A stretch of DNA of 64,000 nt, taken from positions 124,001 to 188,000 of the forward strand of contig JAIXZW010000012.1 of assembly GCA_027489375.1 (NCBI GenBank), given 5' to 3'. The translations under genes and the position numbers were made by a program. Positions within the stretch are counted from its first letter, which is position 1. Each line of letters starts with the position of its first letter. The notes under the pieces are model-generated. The model saw only the letters and a list, made by a program, of their open reading frames with translations, made no database searches and was not told the origin of the DNA. The DNA comes from Paracoccaceae bacterium. GTDB lineage: Bacteria; Pseudomonadota; Alphaproteobacteria; Rhodobacterales; Rhodobacteraceae. This document shows positions 7,151 through 18,060 of the stretch, one piece after another.

Positions 7151-8413
7151 ATGGCGGACGGACAAAGCCTACGATCCGGCAAAGGCGACGGACTTTCGTT
7201 CCCGTCCATTGGCGGGGCGGCGCGGGCTGGGCTTTGCACCGACTGTGGTGTCTCGCGCATGGGCGATGGTAAAGCCTGCGGCAAGGCGTGCCAGTTCATC
7301 GCACCCGATTACGACGCGCTCGAGCAGCGCGTTCATGGCCGCAATGCGACAGGGCAGGGGGACGAGGCGTATTTCGGCGTCACGCATGCCATGCATCGCG
7401 CCCGCCTTGACCGCCCGTTGGACGGGGCGCAATGGACGGGTGTGACCACGGCCCTTGCCGCGGCGCTTCTGTCTTCCGGTGCGGTCACGGCGGTGCTGAG
7501 CGTCGCGCCCGATCCTTTCGACCGCTGGAAACCCGTGCCCGTGATCGTCACCGACCCTGCCGCGCTGGAAAGCGTGCGTGGCATGCGGATGGGCTGGGCA
7601 CCTACGCTTGCGCTTCTCGAACCAGCGGCGCAGGCGGGGCACCGGCGCATCGCCCTGATCGGCATCCCCTGTCAGGTGCACGCGTTGCGCGCCCTTGAGG
7701 CCGAGCTTGGTTTCGAGCGGATCTTTGTCATCGGAACCCCCTGTTCCGACAACACGACGACCGAGAATTTCCACAAATTTCTCGGCCTGATCGACCCGAA
7801 GCCCGAAACGATCAGCTATCTGGAGTTCCGCGCCGACTATCGCGTCGAATTGCGCTTCGACGACGGCCGCCGCCCGCGGCTTGTGCCCTTTCTGAAATTG
7901 CCGTTGTCGCGGCTTCCTGCCGACTTCTTTCCGACGACCTGCAAGACCTGCGTGGATTATACGAACCGTCTGGCTGATGTGACGGTGGGGTATATGGGCG
8001 GAGACGGGGACCAGTGGGTGATCGCCCGCAACGCCCGCGGGGCCGAGATGCTGGCGATGTTGGGCGACAGGCTCGTCACGCGCCCGCTGACGGACAAGGG
8101 CAGGCGTCGCGCCGCCGTGCGCGGGTTTCTCGCCAATACCGAACGCGCGGCGGGGGGATTGCCGCTCCGCCGGATGCCGGATTGGGTCCGCCCGATCGTT
8201 GCCTTCCTGCAGCCGCGCATTGGACCGCGCGGGATCGAATTCGCACGTGCGCGTGTGGAGATGAAGGCGATCGAGACGGTCCTTCACCTGCGCCGCGGCT
8301 TTCCGGCGCGGATCAAGAACATGGTGCCGCGCCATGTCTGGGCACTGGTGGCCCCCTACGGTCTCGAGCCTGCGACCACGGAACAGCGCCAACAGGACGG
8401 AAGCGATACCTGA
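7151..8413 (+). CDS. FrhB-family flavo-iron-sulphur oxidoreductase, BciB/HCAR-like
   Basis: The 420-residue product belongs to the coenzyme F420 hydrogenase beta-subunit (FrhB) family. It has an N-terminal Cys cluster LCTDCG ... KACGKACQ, then IGIPCQVHALRALE, IGTPCSDN and TCKTCVDYTNRLADVTVGYMG, which are the expected iron-sulphur and flavin regions. Related enzymes are the ferredoxin-dependent divinyl chlorophyllide 8-vinyl reductase BciB and 7-hydroxymethyl chlorophyll a reductase. A consensus PpsR dyad upstream supports a (bacterio)chlorophyll role. The exact substrate cannot be read from the sequence, and the family also contains polysaccharide-linked and F420-related members. ATG at 7151 has only a weak ribosome site. 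Confidence 0.72.
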   Translation: MADGQSLRSGKGDGLSFPSIGGAARAGLCTDCGVSRMGDGKACGKACQFIAPDYDALEQRVHGRNATGQGDEAYFGVTHAMHRARLDRPLDGAQWTGVTTALAAALLSSGAVTAVLSVAPDPFDRWKPVPVIVTDPAALESVRGMRMGWAPTLALLEPAAQAGHRRIALIGIPCQVHALRALEAELGFERIFVIGTPCSDNTTTENFHKFLGLIDPKPETISYLEFRADYRVELRFDDGRRPRLVPFLKLPLSRLPADFFPTTCKTCVDYTNRLADVTVGYMGGDGDQWVIARNARGAEMLAMLGDRLVTRPLTDKGRRRAAVRGFLANTERAAGGLPLRRMPDWVRPIVAFLQPRIGPRGIEFARARVEMKAIETVLHLRRGFPARIKNMVPRHVWALVAPYGLEPATTEQRQQDGSDT

Positions 8414-8598
8414 CCCCCGTTCCGAATCGGCTCGGTTCTGCCGCATATCGGCAGACCAAGGGGTGATTTTGGGACGATACCGGACAAGTTCCGCCGCGCA
8501 TTGTCGCCCCTGCGGAAACGACGCGTGATTTCCGGTCCGAACGTTGCCTGATCATGGCCCGAAAGCGCCGCGCGGGCCATTCGCGGCGCAGCATATTG
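8414..8598. other. Intergenic region with GC hairpins
   Basis: No gene is seen. It holds a CTGCCG/CGGCAG hairpin (8438-8454) shortly after the oxidoreductase stop and an 8-bp GCGCCGCG/CGCGGCGC stem (8565-8589). Neither has a T-run, so terminator function is doubtful. Confidence 0.4.
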
Positions 8599-8627
8599 TT
8601 GTAAAGCGGCCTGATCGGTGCGATAAT
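8599..8627 (+). promoter_or_regulatory. Sigma-70-like promoter of the Hint-like gene
   Basis: TTGTAA (8599-8604) and GATAAT (8622-8627) are separated by 17 bp, giving a leader of about 80 nt. Just before the start codon the leader contains ACTCTT-TC-AAGAGT (8692-8705), which could mask the ribosome site. Confidence 0.45.
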
Positions 8628-8713
8628 CTTATGTGCATCCGGTGCCCTGGGGGGGGAAACGGGCGCGTTGAAGAAAACGCTTACCAAGTGAACTCTTTCA
8701 AGAGTGCTGCCAA

Positions 8714-9112
8714 ATGACCGACCAGAGCTTTGCGCTGCTCTCCGTCCGCATGTTTGCGGCCGGAACCAGGCTGAGGACCGGGCTTGCGCCCGATGATTTC
8801 ACAGCAGTGGAAGATCTGAGCGCTGGCGAAGCGATCTACGACCCGATCAACCGCCGTTTCCATGACATCGCCGACATGTATTGCAGCACGCTTGACCGCG
8901 AGCGCGCACGGGAACGCGGGCTCGACCTCTTCCGCCTTGGTTCGGTGGCCGGAGCGGACCCTGCCGTGACCTGCATGATCGAAAGCCGCGACCTGTCGCC
9001 GTTGCGCCGCAGGGTCGACCTGCCCGCAACCCCGCTCGAGGTATTCTACGGCCTTAGCTTCGGGGCACGGGTTGTGGTCGATACCGGCACCGCCTTGTGC
9101 GAGATGCGCTGA
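8714..9112 (+). CDS. Small Hint-fold-like protein, function unknown
   Basis: The 132-residue product starts MTDQSFALLSVRMFAAGTRLRT. Its segment AAGTRLRTGL ... AVEDLSAGEAIYDP recalls the opening of Hint (hedgehog/intein) domains of Rhodobacteraceae, where GTRI and VEDL-GD motifs recur. The usual nucleophilic Cys or Ser before that motif is not evident, and the C-terminal half (EVFYGLSFGARVVVDTGTALCEMR) is not diagnostic. There is no signal peptide. It has its own likely promoter and terminator, so it is a single-gene unit. The Hint relationship is a tentative inference. Confidence 0.55.
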   Translation: MTDQSFALLSVRMFAAGTRLRTGLAPDDFTAVEDLSAGEAIYDPINRRFHDIADMYCSTLDRERARERGLDLFRLGSVAGADPAVTCMIESRDLSPLRRRVDLPATPLEVFYGLSFGARVVVDTGTALCEMR

Positions 9113-9167
9113 ACCCTCGCGGCGACGCGGCAGGATTTCGTTGCGTTCCATGATCCGGAATTGAAAC

Positions 9168-9197
9168 GGGGGGCCGCCACACCGACGGCCCCCCTTT
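9168..9197 (+). terminator. Rho-independent terminator
   Basis: A 9-bp stem GGGGGGCCG/CGGCCCCCC (9168-9176 and 9186-9194) with a 9-nt loop is followed by TTT. It closes the Hint-like gene. Confidence 0.65.
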
Positions 9198-9537
9198 CCA
9201 TGCCCCAACGGGCGAAACAGACACTGACTCCGGGAAGAATTCCCATCTGAAAATGCGGTCAAACCGCAGTCGGAAGAGCCTTAAATGCGCGCCCGCCGAC
9301 CAATCCAGTCTCGTGTCAACTATGTCCGGTGCCCGACAACCGGGCAAAATCTTTGGTCAAACTCGTCTGTCGTTTCAAACGGCCGCTTCAATCGCTGCCG
9401 TGAACCCGTTTTGCCCGATTCTCCGCCGCGTCGCTGTTCCTTGGGGAACAGGGGCAAGAATAGCCTTCGGCACGGGGGGCTTTTCTTTGCGCAGGCTTTG
9501 CGGCAAAAGGGGCCGCTTCCAGAAACGGGGATCAGGC
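9198..9537. other. Leader region before tgt, nothing recognised
   Basis: An open frame runs through it in phase with tgt, but its translation is arginine-rich and unlike any Tgt N-terminus. I see no RNA gene or clear promoter here. Confidence 0.5.
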
Positions 9538-10668
9538 ATGGCGACGGGCTTCGGCTTCACCCTTACGGCAACCGACGGCAAGGCACGCACGGGGGTGATC
9601 CACACCACGCGCGGCGAAATCCGCACGCCCGCCTTCATGCCCGTGGGCACCGCCGCGACGGTCAAGGCGATGATGCCCGAAAGCGTGCGCGCCACGGGGG
9701 CGGATATCCTGCTCGGCAACACCTATCACCTGATGCTGCGCCCGACCGCCGAGCGGATCGCCAAACTGGGCGGTCTGCACAAATTCATGAACTGGGACCG
9801 CCCGATCCTGACCGACAGCGGCGGGTTTCAGGTCATGTCGCTTGCCAGCCTGCGCAAGTTGACCGAAGAGGGCGTGCGCTTTTCAAGCCATATCGACGGC
9901 TCGAAACACATGCTCACGCCGGAACGCAGCATGGAAATCCAGAAGCTGCTCGGTTCCGACATCGTCATGTGCTTCGACGAATGTCCCGCGCTGCCCTCGA
10001 CCGACGAGACGGTGGCGAAATCCATGCGCCTGTCGATGCGATGGGCGCAGCGGTCGCGCGATGCCTTTGGGGATCGTCCGGGCCATGCGCTTTTCGGCAT
10101 CATGCAAGGCGGCGTGACGCGCGAGCTGCGCGAGGAAAGTGCCGAGGCGCTGAAGAAGATCGGCTTCGACGGCTACGCCGTTGGCGGTCTGGCCGTGGGC
10201 GAGGGGCAAGAGGCGATGTTCGACGTGCTCGACTACGCCCCCGGCTTCCTGCCCGAGGATCGCCCCCGCTACCTGATGGGCGTGGGCAAGCCCGACGACA
10301 TCGTGGGTGCGGTGGAACGTGGCATCGACATGATGGATTGCGTGCTGCCCAGCCGTTCGGGCCGGACGGGGCAGGCATGGACGCGGATGGGGCAGATCAA
10401 CATCAAGAACGCCCGCCACCAGAACGACCCGCGCCCCTTGGACGAAAGCTGCACCTGTCCCGCCTGCCGCAACTATTCCCGTGCCTACCTGCACCACGTC
10501 AACAAGGCGGGCGAGATCATCGCCTCGATGCTGTTGACATGGCACAACCTGCATTATTATCAGGAGCTGATGCAGGGTCTGCGGGACGCCATCGCCGCTG
10601 GCGCGCTTGCCGCCTTTGTCGCGGAATTCCATGCCCGCCGCGCACAGGGTGACATCGAACCGCTTTGA
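9538..10668 (+). CDS. tgt: Queuine/preQ1 tRNA-guanine transglycosylase
   Basis: Tgt swaps guanine 34 in tRNAs with GUN anticodons for preQ1. The 376-residue barrel begins with [15 protein letters not shown] and has [14 protein letters not shown], the base-recognition segment [12 protein letters not shown] with the acid Asp, and [19 protein letters not shown] with the nucleophile Asp. The zinc site follows as [16 protein letters not shown]. The ATG at 9538 follows a GGGGA site and fits the family; an in-phase extension to 9253 is rejected. The downstream pathway enzyme QueA is encoded at 39.7 kb in this window. Confidence 0.96.
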   Translation: MATGFGFTLTATDGKARTGVIHTTRGEIRTPAFMPVGTAATVKAMMPESVRATGADILLGNTYHLMLRPTAERIAKLGGLHKFMNWDRPILTDSGGFQVMSLASLRKLTEEGVRFSSHIDGSKHMLTPERSMEIQKLLGSDIVMCFDECPALPSTDETVAKSMRLSMRWAQRSRDAFGDRPGHALFGIMQGGVTRELREESAEALKKIGFDGYAVGGLAVGEGQEAMFDVLDYAPGFLPEDRPRYLMGVGKPDDIVGAVERGIDMMDCVLPSRSGRTGQAWTRMGQINIKNARHQNDPRPLDESCTCPACRNYSRAYLHHVNKAGEIIASMLLTWHNLHYYQELMQGLRDAIAAGALAAFVAEFHARRAQGDIEPL

Positions 10669-10780
10669 CCGCCAAAGGCATGTGGCACAGCCTTAAACGT
10701 CGCCACGGTGGCGCCAATTCGACGGAAAGGGCGCTTGCCCCCGCCTCGTCGCGGGCGCATCATATTCGCCGAAGGCGTGG

Positions 10781-10811
10781 TTGACTCGACCCTATCGCCC
10801 CCCCAGATATA
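10781..10811 (+). promoter_or_regulatory. Possible promoter of lon
   Basis: TTGACT (10781-10786) and GATATA (10806-10811) are 19 bp apart, 75 nt before the lon ATG. Spacing is longer than ideal; a heat-shock promoter elsewhere in the leader cannot be excluded. Confidence 0.3.
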
Positions 10812-10886
10812 GACATCGAACAGAGGGGAAAGCCGAGCGTTGCCGAAGACCGGGACCGGAGCTTTCCTGCCAGACAAGGACAAATC

Positions 10887-13292
<2,406 letters not shown>

Positions 13293-13315
13293 GGCTTGTA
13301 AACAAGGACCGAAGG

Positions 13316-13341
13316 GGGCGTGCCACAGGCGCGCCCTTTTT
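13316..13341 (+). terminator. Rho-independent terminator after lon
   Basis: GGGCGTGCC (13316-13324) pairs with GGCGCGCCC (13328-13336) with one G-U pair and a 3-nt loop, followed by TTTTT. Confidence 0.8.
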
Positions 13342-13433
13342 CTTTTGCGCCCGTTCTCGTGCTGGAAACAGCGCCGCGTTGCGTCTATCCTTTGATAAAA
13401 GAATGGCCGAAAGGCTGGGAGCAGGGGACGGAT

Positions 13434-13838
13434 ATGGCAACGACGACGGCGAAGAAACCGACCGCGAAGAAGATCACCACACCGAAGGCCAAGGCCACGG
13501 CCAGCACCGGGGCCGAAGCGCCGGAAGCAGGGGCCGAAGCAAAACCCGAGCACGGGCCTCAGTTGAAGAAGAAGGAACTCGTCGACCGCGTGACCGAGGC
13601 GACGGGCGGCAAGAAGAAGCTGGTCAAGGAGATCGTGGAAGCCACGCTCGCCGCCTTGGGCGAGGCTTTGCAGAAGGGCGAGGCGCTGAACCTGCCGCCC
13701 TTTGGCCGCGCCAAGGTGGCCCGTTCCAAGGGCGAGGGGAAGGATTCCTCGATGACCGTCAAGCTGCGCGGGGCGGGGGAAAAAATCGTTCCGAAACCGA
13801 AGAAAGAGGCCCTTGCAGAGGTCGGTGAAGACAGCTAA
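13434..13838 (+). CDS. HU-family DNA-binding protein with basic/alanine-rich N-terminal tail
   Basis: The 134-residue product has a low-complexity Lys/Ala/Thr tail of about 44 residues, then an HU/IHF domain from LKKKELVDRVTEATGG to the C-terminus. LNLPPFGRAKVA marks the start of the DNA-binding arm region, which is atypical in lacking the usual RNP motif. ATG at 13434 follows CAGGGGACGG. HU proteins compact DNA; the tail resembles those seen in some alphaproteobacterial HU variants. It is separated from lon by a terminator. Confidence 0.85.
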   Translation: MATTTAKKPTAKKITTPKAKATASTGAEAPEAGAEAKPEHGPQLKKKELVDRVTEATGGKKKLVKEIVEATLAALGEALQKGEALNLPPFGRAKVARSKGEGKDSSMTVKLRGAGEKIVPKPKKEALAEVGEDS

Positions 13839-13851
13839 ACACCGCGCCATC

Positions 13852-13926
13852 GGGCGATTAGCTCAGCGGTAGAGCGCTTCGTTCACATCGAAGATGTCAG
13901 CGGTTCAAATCCGTTATCGCCCACCA
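13852..13926 (+). tRNA. tRNA-Val (CAC)
   Basis: Acceptor GGGCGAT/ATCGCCC, anticodon stem CTTCG/CGAAG around loop TTCACAT gives anticodon CAC. T-arm GGTTCAAATCC and encoded CCA are present. Confidence 0.95.
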
Positions 13927-13931
13927 TGATA

Positions 13932-13968
13932 CAAGAAGCGTCGCCCCCGTGCGGCGCTTCTTGCGTTT
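13932..13968 (+). terminator. Terminator between the two tRNA-Val genes
   Basis: A 9-bp perfect stem CAAGAAGCG/CGCTTCTTG (13932-13940 and 13955-13963) has an inner GC extension and is followed by CGTTT. Confidence 0.6.
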
Positions 13969-14027
13969 CGGGGGCAGGGCATTTCCACTTGCCCCTGCCA
14001 TGCGGTTTGGGCTAGATGCCGCGCGAG

Positions 14028-14103
14028 GGGCGGTTAGCTCAGTTGGTAGAGCGTCTCGTTTACACCGAGAATGTCGGGGGTTCGAGTCCCTCACCGCCCA
14101 CCA
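14028..14103 (+). tRNA. tRNA-Val (UAC)
   Basis: Acceptor GGGCGGT/ACCGCCC, anticodon stem TCTCG/CGAGA around loop TTTACAC gives anticodon UAC. T-arm GGTTCGAGTCC and encoded CCA are present. It is an isoacceptor of the gene 100 bp upstream. Confidence 0.95.
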
Positions 14104-14224
14104 TCCCCTTTGCATAGGCCAACGGAATCAAGCGCATCGGCGGCGAATGATCGCACGCGGCGCGGGGCATTTCCCGCTTTCCTTTCCCGCCGCTTGTTGG
14201 TTCAAATCGGTATCGGAGGGGACC

Positions 14225-15274
14225 ATGACCATCACCACGCCGCCGCTTGGCGGATCGCTCGATACCCTGCCGCCCGCCTTTGCGCCCGATCATGTCGCGG
14301 AGCTTGCCGCGCGTCACTGGGGGCTGACGGGTGCGCTGTCGCCGCTGACGTCCGAGCGGGACCAGAACCACCGCCTGACGGGGCCGCAGGGAAGTTTTGT
14401 CGTCAAGATCGCGAACCTTGCCGAAGGGCATGGGGTGCAGCGGATGCAGAACCGCGCGCTGCGCCATATCGCGGCGCGGGACGCGGGCCTGCCGGTGCCG
14501 CGCGTGGTGGCAGCGGTGGCGGGGCAGGATGATGTGATCCTGCCCGAGGGGCATCTGATGCGGGTGCTGACATGGCTCGACGGAACGCCTTTGCACGCGG
14601 CACCGCAGAGTGCGGCGCAATCGGTGGCGCTGGCGGCGATGCTGGCGCGGTTGACGCGTGCGCTGGAGGGGTTCAGCGATCCGGCGGCGGATCATATCTT
14701 GCAATGGGATATCAAGAACGCGGCGCAACTGTCTGTTCTGCTTGACGATATCGCCGATGATAGGGCGCGGGAGCTATGCGCCGATGTGCTGGAGCGGTTC
14801 GCCGGACGGGTCGCGCCGAAGCTGGCGGCGATGCCGTGGCAGGTCGTCCACAGCGACATGAACCCGCATAACGTGCTGGTCGATCCGGCAGAGCCTGCGC
14901 GGATTGCCGGCATCCTCGACTTTGGTGACATGGTCCGCACGCCGCGCATCTGCGATCTGGCGGTGGCGGCGGCTTACCGGATCGACCGCGCCAATCCCTT
15001 GGGGTCGCTGACCGCCTTTGCCGCCGCCTATCATGCGGTGAACCCGCTGAATGCTGCGGAACTGTCGGTCTATTTCGACCTTGTCGCCGCGCGGATGGTG
15101 ACGACCATTGCCATTGCAAGCTGGCGGGCGGCGAAATACCCCGAGAACGCGGCCTATATCCTGCGCAACTTCCCCTCGGCGCGGTCCGGCCTCGAATCCC
15201 TTGCCTCGCTGCGGGTGGAGGAGGTTGATGCCGCCCTTACCCGCGCCTGCCCGATGCCCGCGCCTACCCCATGA
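14225..15274 (+). CDS. APH/choline-kinase-fold small-molecule kinase (hydroxylysine-kinase-like)
   Basis: The 349-residue protein is an aminoglycoside-phosphotransferase-fold kinase. It shows NHRLTGPQGSFVVKI (ATP-binding Lys), the catalytic loop VVHSDMNPHNVLVD and the metal motif ILDFGD. A GGAGGGG site precedes the ATG at 14225. Ten nucleotides after its stop comes a class III PLP enzyme. This pairing is that of hydroxylysine kinase (AGPHD1/HYKK) with O-phosphohydroxylysine or phosphoethanolamine phospho-lyase (AGXT2L type), which are fused in some bacteria. A kinase for an amino alcohol is therefore more likely than an antibiotic-resistance enzyme. The substrate is inferred. Confidence 0.78.
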   Translation: MTITTPPLGGSLDTLPPAFAPDHVAELAARHWGLTGALSPLTSERDQNHRLTGPQGSFVVKIANLAEGHGVQRMQNRALRHIAARDAGLPVPRVVAAVAGQDDVILPEGHLMRVLTWLDGTPLHAAPQSAAQSVALAAMLARLTRALEGFSDPAADHILQWDIKNAAQLSVLLDDIADDRARELCADVLERFAGRVAPKLAAMPWQVVHSDMNPHNVLVDPAEPARIAGILDFGDMVRTPRICDLAVAAAYRIDRANPLGSLTAFAAAYHAVNPLNAAELSVYFDLVAARMVTTIAIASWRAAKYPENAAYILRNFPSARSGLESLASLRVEEVDAALTRACPMPAPTP

Positions 15275-15284
15275 AGGAGTGACC

Positions 15285-16580
15285 ATGCGCGACCCGATGC
15301 CCAATGCCTTTGTCGCCGGAGCGGTCACGCTGCCCGAAACCGAAGCCCAGCTTGTGGCGCGGCGGCAAAGGGTGCTGGGGCCGGCCTATCGGCTGTTCTA
15401 CGAAACCCCCGTGCATCTGGTGCGGGGCGAGGGGGTCTGGCTTTATGATCCCGAAGGCAACGCCTATCTCGACACCTATAACAACGTGGCCTCGTGCGGG
15501 CATTGCCACCCGCATATCCTTGCCGCCACGGCGGCACAGGCGGGCAAGCTCGCAAGCCACACGCGCTACCTGCACGACACGGTCCTGACCTATGCGGAAA
15601 GGCTGCTTTCGCATTTCCCGCCAGAGCTTTGCCACGTGATGTTCACCTGCACGGGGTCGGAAGCCAACGACCTTGCCATCCGTCTGGCGCGGGCGGCGAC
15701 GGGGGGGATGGGGGTGATCGTGACCGAGAACGCCTATCATGGCGTGACGGCTTCGGTCGCGGAATTCTCGCCCTCGCTCGGCCCTGCGGTGCCGCTGGGG
15801 GGGCATGTGCGCACGGTTCCGGCCCCCGATGCGCGGGCGGGTGATCCTGCCGTCACCTTTACCGCCCATGTGCAGGCGGCGATCGACGATCTGCTGCGGC
15901 ACGGGATCAAGCCTGCGGTGCTGATCGTGGATACGATCTTTTCCTCGGACGGGGTTTTTGCCGAGCCTGCGGGCTTCCTGCAAGGGGCGGTCGCGGCGAT
16001 CCGCAAGGCGGGCGGGCTGTTCATCGCTGACGAGGTGCAACCGGGCTTCGGGCGCTCGGGCGAGGCGATGTGGGGCTTTCAGCGGCACGGCGTGGTGCCG
16101 GATATGGTCTCGCTCGGCAAGCCGATGGGGAACGGCTATCCGGTGGCGGGGCTGGTCCTGCAACCGAAAGTGGTTGAGGAGTTTGGCGCAAAGGCCCGAT
16201 ACTTCAACACTTTCGGCGGCAATGCCGTGGCGGCTGCAACCGCGATGGCGGTGCTGGATGTCGTGATCGGCGAGGGGTTGCAGGCCAATGCGCTGAAGGT
16301 CGGGGCGGAATTCGCCGCCGCCCTGCGCGGGATCGGGGATGCGCGGTTGGGCGAGGTGCGTCAGGCGGGGTTGTTCCTCGGCCTCGAGGTGGTCACGGAC
16401 GGTCAGCCCGATGCCGCGATGGCTGCACGGATCGTCAACGGGTTGCGCGAGGAGCGGGTGCTGATTTCGGCAACTGGGCCAAAGGGGCATGTGCTCAAGA
16501 TCCGCCCGCCGCTGGTGTTCAGCGGCGAGCATGTGGGCATTTTCACCGAACGGCTTCTCCGCGTGCTTGAACGGATGTGA
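15285..16580 (+). CDS. Class III PLP enzyme, phospho-lyase/aminotransferase (AGXT2L-like)
   Basis: The 431-residue fold-type I PLP enzyme starts behind GAAGGAGT. It contains the cofactor region TGSEANDLAIRLARAATG, DTIFSSDGVFAEPAGFL, the PLP Asp segment LFIADEVQPGFGRSGEAMWGF and the Schiff-base Lys in SLGKPMGNGYPVAGLV, then FNTFGGNAVAAA. The close link to an APH-type kinase points to the AGXT2L phospho-lyase branch, which eliminates phosphate and ammonia from phosphorylated amino alcohols. A plain omega-aminotransferase remains possible. The two genes probably act in sequence on one substrate. Confidence 0.8.
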   Translation: MRDPMPNAFVAGAVTLPETEAQLVARRQRVLGPAYRLFYETPVHLVRGEGVWLYDPEGNAYLDTYNNVASCGHCHPHILAATAAQAGKLASHTRYLHDTVLTYAERLLSHFPPELCHVMFTCTGSEANDLAIRLARAATGGMGVIVTENAYHGVTASVAEFSPSLGPAVPLGGHVRTVPAPDARAGDPAVTFTAHVQAAIDDLLRHGIKPAVLIVDTIFSSDGVFAEPAGFLQGAVAAIRKAGGLFIADEVQPGFGRSGEAMWGFQRHGVVPDMVSLGKPMGNGYPVAGLVLQPKVVEEFGAKARYFNTFGGNAVAAATAMAVLDVVIGEGLQANALKVGAEFAAALRGIGDARLGEVRQAGLFLGLEVVTDGQPDAAMAARIVNGLREERVLISATGPKGHVLKIRPPLVFSGEHVGIFTERLLRVLERM

Positions 16581-16584
16581 CGCC

Positions 16585-16788
16585 TCAGTTCGACACGGCG
16601 GCCGCAACGACGAGCAGCAGAAGAAGCGGCACGATCAGTCCCTGGGCGCTTGAACTGGTCTGTTCTTCTACGACTGCGGGGGTCATGACGGGTTCCGCGA
16701 CAGGTTCCGCCATGCCGCCTGCAATGGCGGTGGTGGAGACAGGGACGAGTGCGGCGGCGAGTGCGACGGCGATTGCGAGGGATTTCAT
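16585..16788 (-). CDS. Small secreted or membrane protein, function unknown
   Basis: The 67-residue product has an N-terminal signal peptide (MKSLAIAVALAAALVPVSTTAIA), a short Pro/Glu/Val linker, a Ser-rich patch and a C-terminal hydrophobic anchor LIVPLLLLLVVAAAV. AAAGGA precedes the ATG at 16788; longer upstream frames are not supported. Proteins of this layout recur in Rhodobacteraceae without known function. It is convergent with the PLP-enzyme gene and divergent from pirin. Confidence 0.7.
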   Translation of the reverse strand: MKSLAIAVALAAALVPVSTTAIAGGMAEPVAEPVMTPAVVEEQTSSSAQGLIVPLLLLLVVAAAVSN

Positions 16789-17003
16789 GGGCCTATCCTT
16801 TGCCTGAAGAGACCGCGCAGGCTGGGCAAGCGAAGCCGACCGGTCCGTTCTATCAGCGTCTGCGGCGGCTTCGGGTTCCCTCGGGTTGCAAAAATCTTTC
16901 GGGGCGTCTCTGTGCCGTGGCGCACAGGGGCGGCGCGGGGGGCTGTGCATGACATATCGGGGGGGCATGCGTATATTCGCAGAATGAAACTCCGGAGGCT
17001 GCG

Positions 17004-17942
17004 ATGAGCTGGAACCCCGCCCTTGACCCCTCGATTCCCATCGGTGACGCGGTCGACGCGATCGAAGCGGTGATCGTGCCGCGCGCCCGCGACCTTGGCG
17101 GGTTCGAGGTGCGGCGCGCGCTGCCATCGGTGCAGCGGCAGATGGTGGGGCCGTTCATATTCTTCGACCAGATGGGACCGGCCGAGTTCCTGACGGGGCA
17201 GGGGATCGACGTGCGCCCGCATCCGCATATCGGGTTGGCGACCGTGACCTATCTGCTCAAGGGGCGGATGCATCACCGCGACAGTCTGGGGACGGACCAG
17301 TGGATCGAACCGGGGGCGGTGAACCTGATGTTCGCGGGGCATGGCATCACCCATTCGGAGCGGACGGACGGCCCGATGCGGGCGGCACCCCATGCGATGT
17401 TCGGGCTGCAGACATGGCTTGCCCTGCCAAAGGCGCATGAGGATGACCCCGCCGCCTTTCACCATGCCCACGGGGCTGCGCTGCCGGATCTCGAGGGCGA
17501 GGGGAAGCAGGTGAAGCTGATCCTTGGTCACGCATGGGGCGAAAGGGTCGATCTGCGCACCCCTTCCGAAGTGTTCTATGCCGATGCCACCCTTGCCCCT
17601 CGGGCCGCGATCCCCTTGCCCGACGATCACGAGGATCGCGGCATCTACATCATCGCGGGCGAGGTGAGCGTGGGGGGGCAGACCTTCCCTGCGGGGCAGA
17701 TGCTGGTGTTCCGTCCCGGCGACCGGATCTCGGTCAGGGCGGGGGAGGAGGGCGCGCGGCTCATGCTGCTTGGTGGGGCCACGATGGACGGGCCGCGGCA
17801 TATCTGGTGGAACTTCGTCGCCTCCTCCAAGGAGCGGATCGAGGCGGCCAAGGAGGCGTGGCGGGCCGGAGACTGGGCGCACGGGCGATTCCGTCTGCCG
17901 CCGGGGGATGACGGGGAATTCATTCCCGCACCCGAACGTTGA
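17004..17942 (+). CDS. Pirin family protein
   Basis: The 312-residue bicupin shows the pirin N-terminal metal motif HPHIGLATVTYLLKG-MHHRDSLG and downstream HGITHSE. The C-terminal cupin contains IYIIAGEVSVGG and ends with RHIWWNFVASSKERIEAAKEAW, a typical pirin tail. Pirins are metal proteins with quercetinase-like activity or regulatory roles; which applies here is unknown. GGAGG lies before the ATG. A dispersed intergenic repeat follows the stop. Confidence 0.9.
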   Translation: MSWNPALDPSIPIGDAVDAIEAVIVPRARDLGGFEVRRALPSVQRQMVGPFIFFDQMGPAEFLTGQGIDVRPHPHIGLATVTYLLKGRMHHRDSLGTDQWIEPGAVNLMFAGHGITHSERTDGPMRAAPHAMFGLQTWLALPKAHEDDPAAFHHAHGAALPDLEGEGKQVKLILGHAWGERVDLRTPSEVFYADATLAPRAAIPLPDDHEDRGIYIIAGEVSVGGQTFPAGQMLVFRPGDRISVRAGEEGARLMLLGGATMDGPRHIWWNFVASSKERIEAAKEAWRAGDWAHGRFRLPPGDDGEFIPAPER

Positions 17943-17954
17943 GCGTGGGCAGGC

Positions 17955-18022
17955 GGGGGACAGTCTGTCCCCTGCACACCCCCCCCGCAGCCCCGTGAGA
18001 GTATTTGCACAAAGGTGAAGGG
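17955..18022 (+). repeat. Dispersed gene-end repeat, copy A
   Basis: Beginning 12 nt after the pirin stop is a GC palindrome (GGGGACAG-T-CTGTCCCC), a C-rich run, then GAGAGTATTTGCACAAAGGTGAAG. The same order occurs at 44.19 kb after lpd, in the same orientation relative to the preceding gene. I recall similar strings after genes in other Rhodobacteraceae, but cannot verify that here. Confidence 0.55.
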
Positions 18023-18060
18023 CAGAGTGCAGGTTGATGAAAAAAGTCGGGCAGGTCGCT

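Noticed and set aside
9253..9537. N-terminal extension of tgt
   Set aside because: The extension is unlike Tgt proteins, and ATG 9538 has a suitable ribosome site.
14225..15274. Aminoglycoside resistance kinase
   Set aside because: The fold fits, but coupling to a class III PLP enzyme points to amino-alcohol metabolism.
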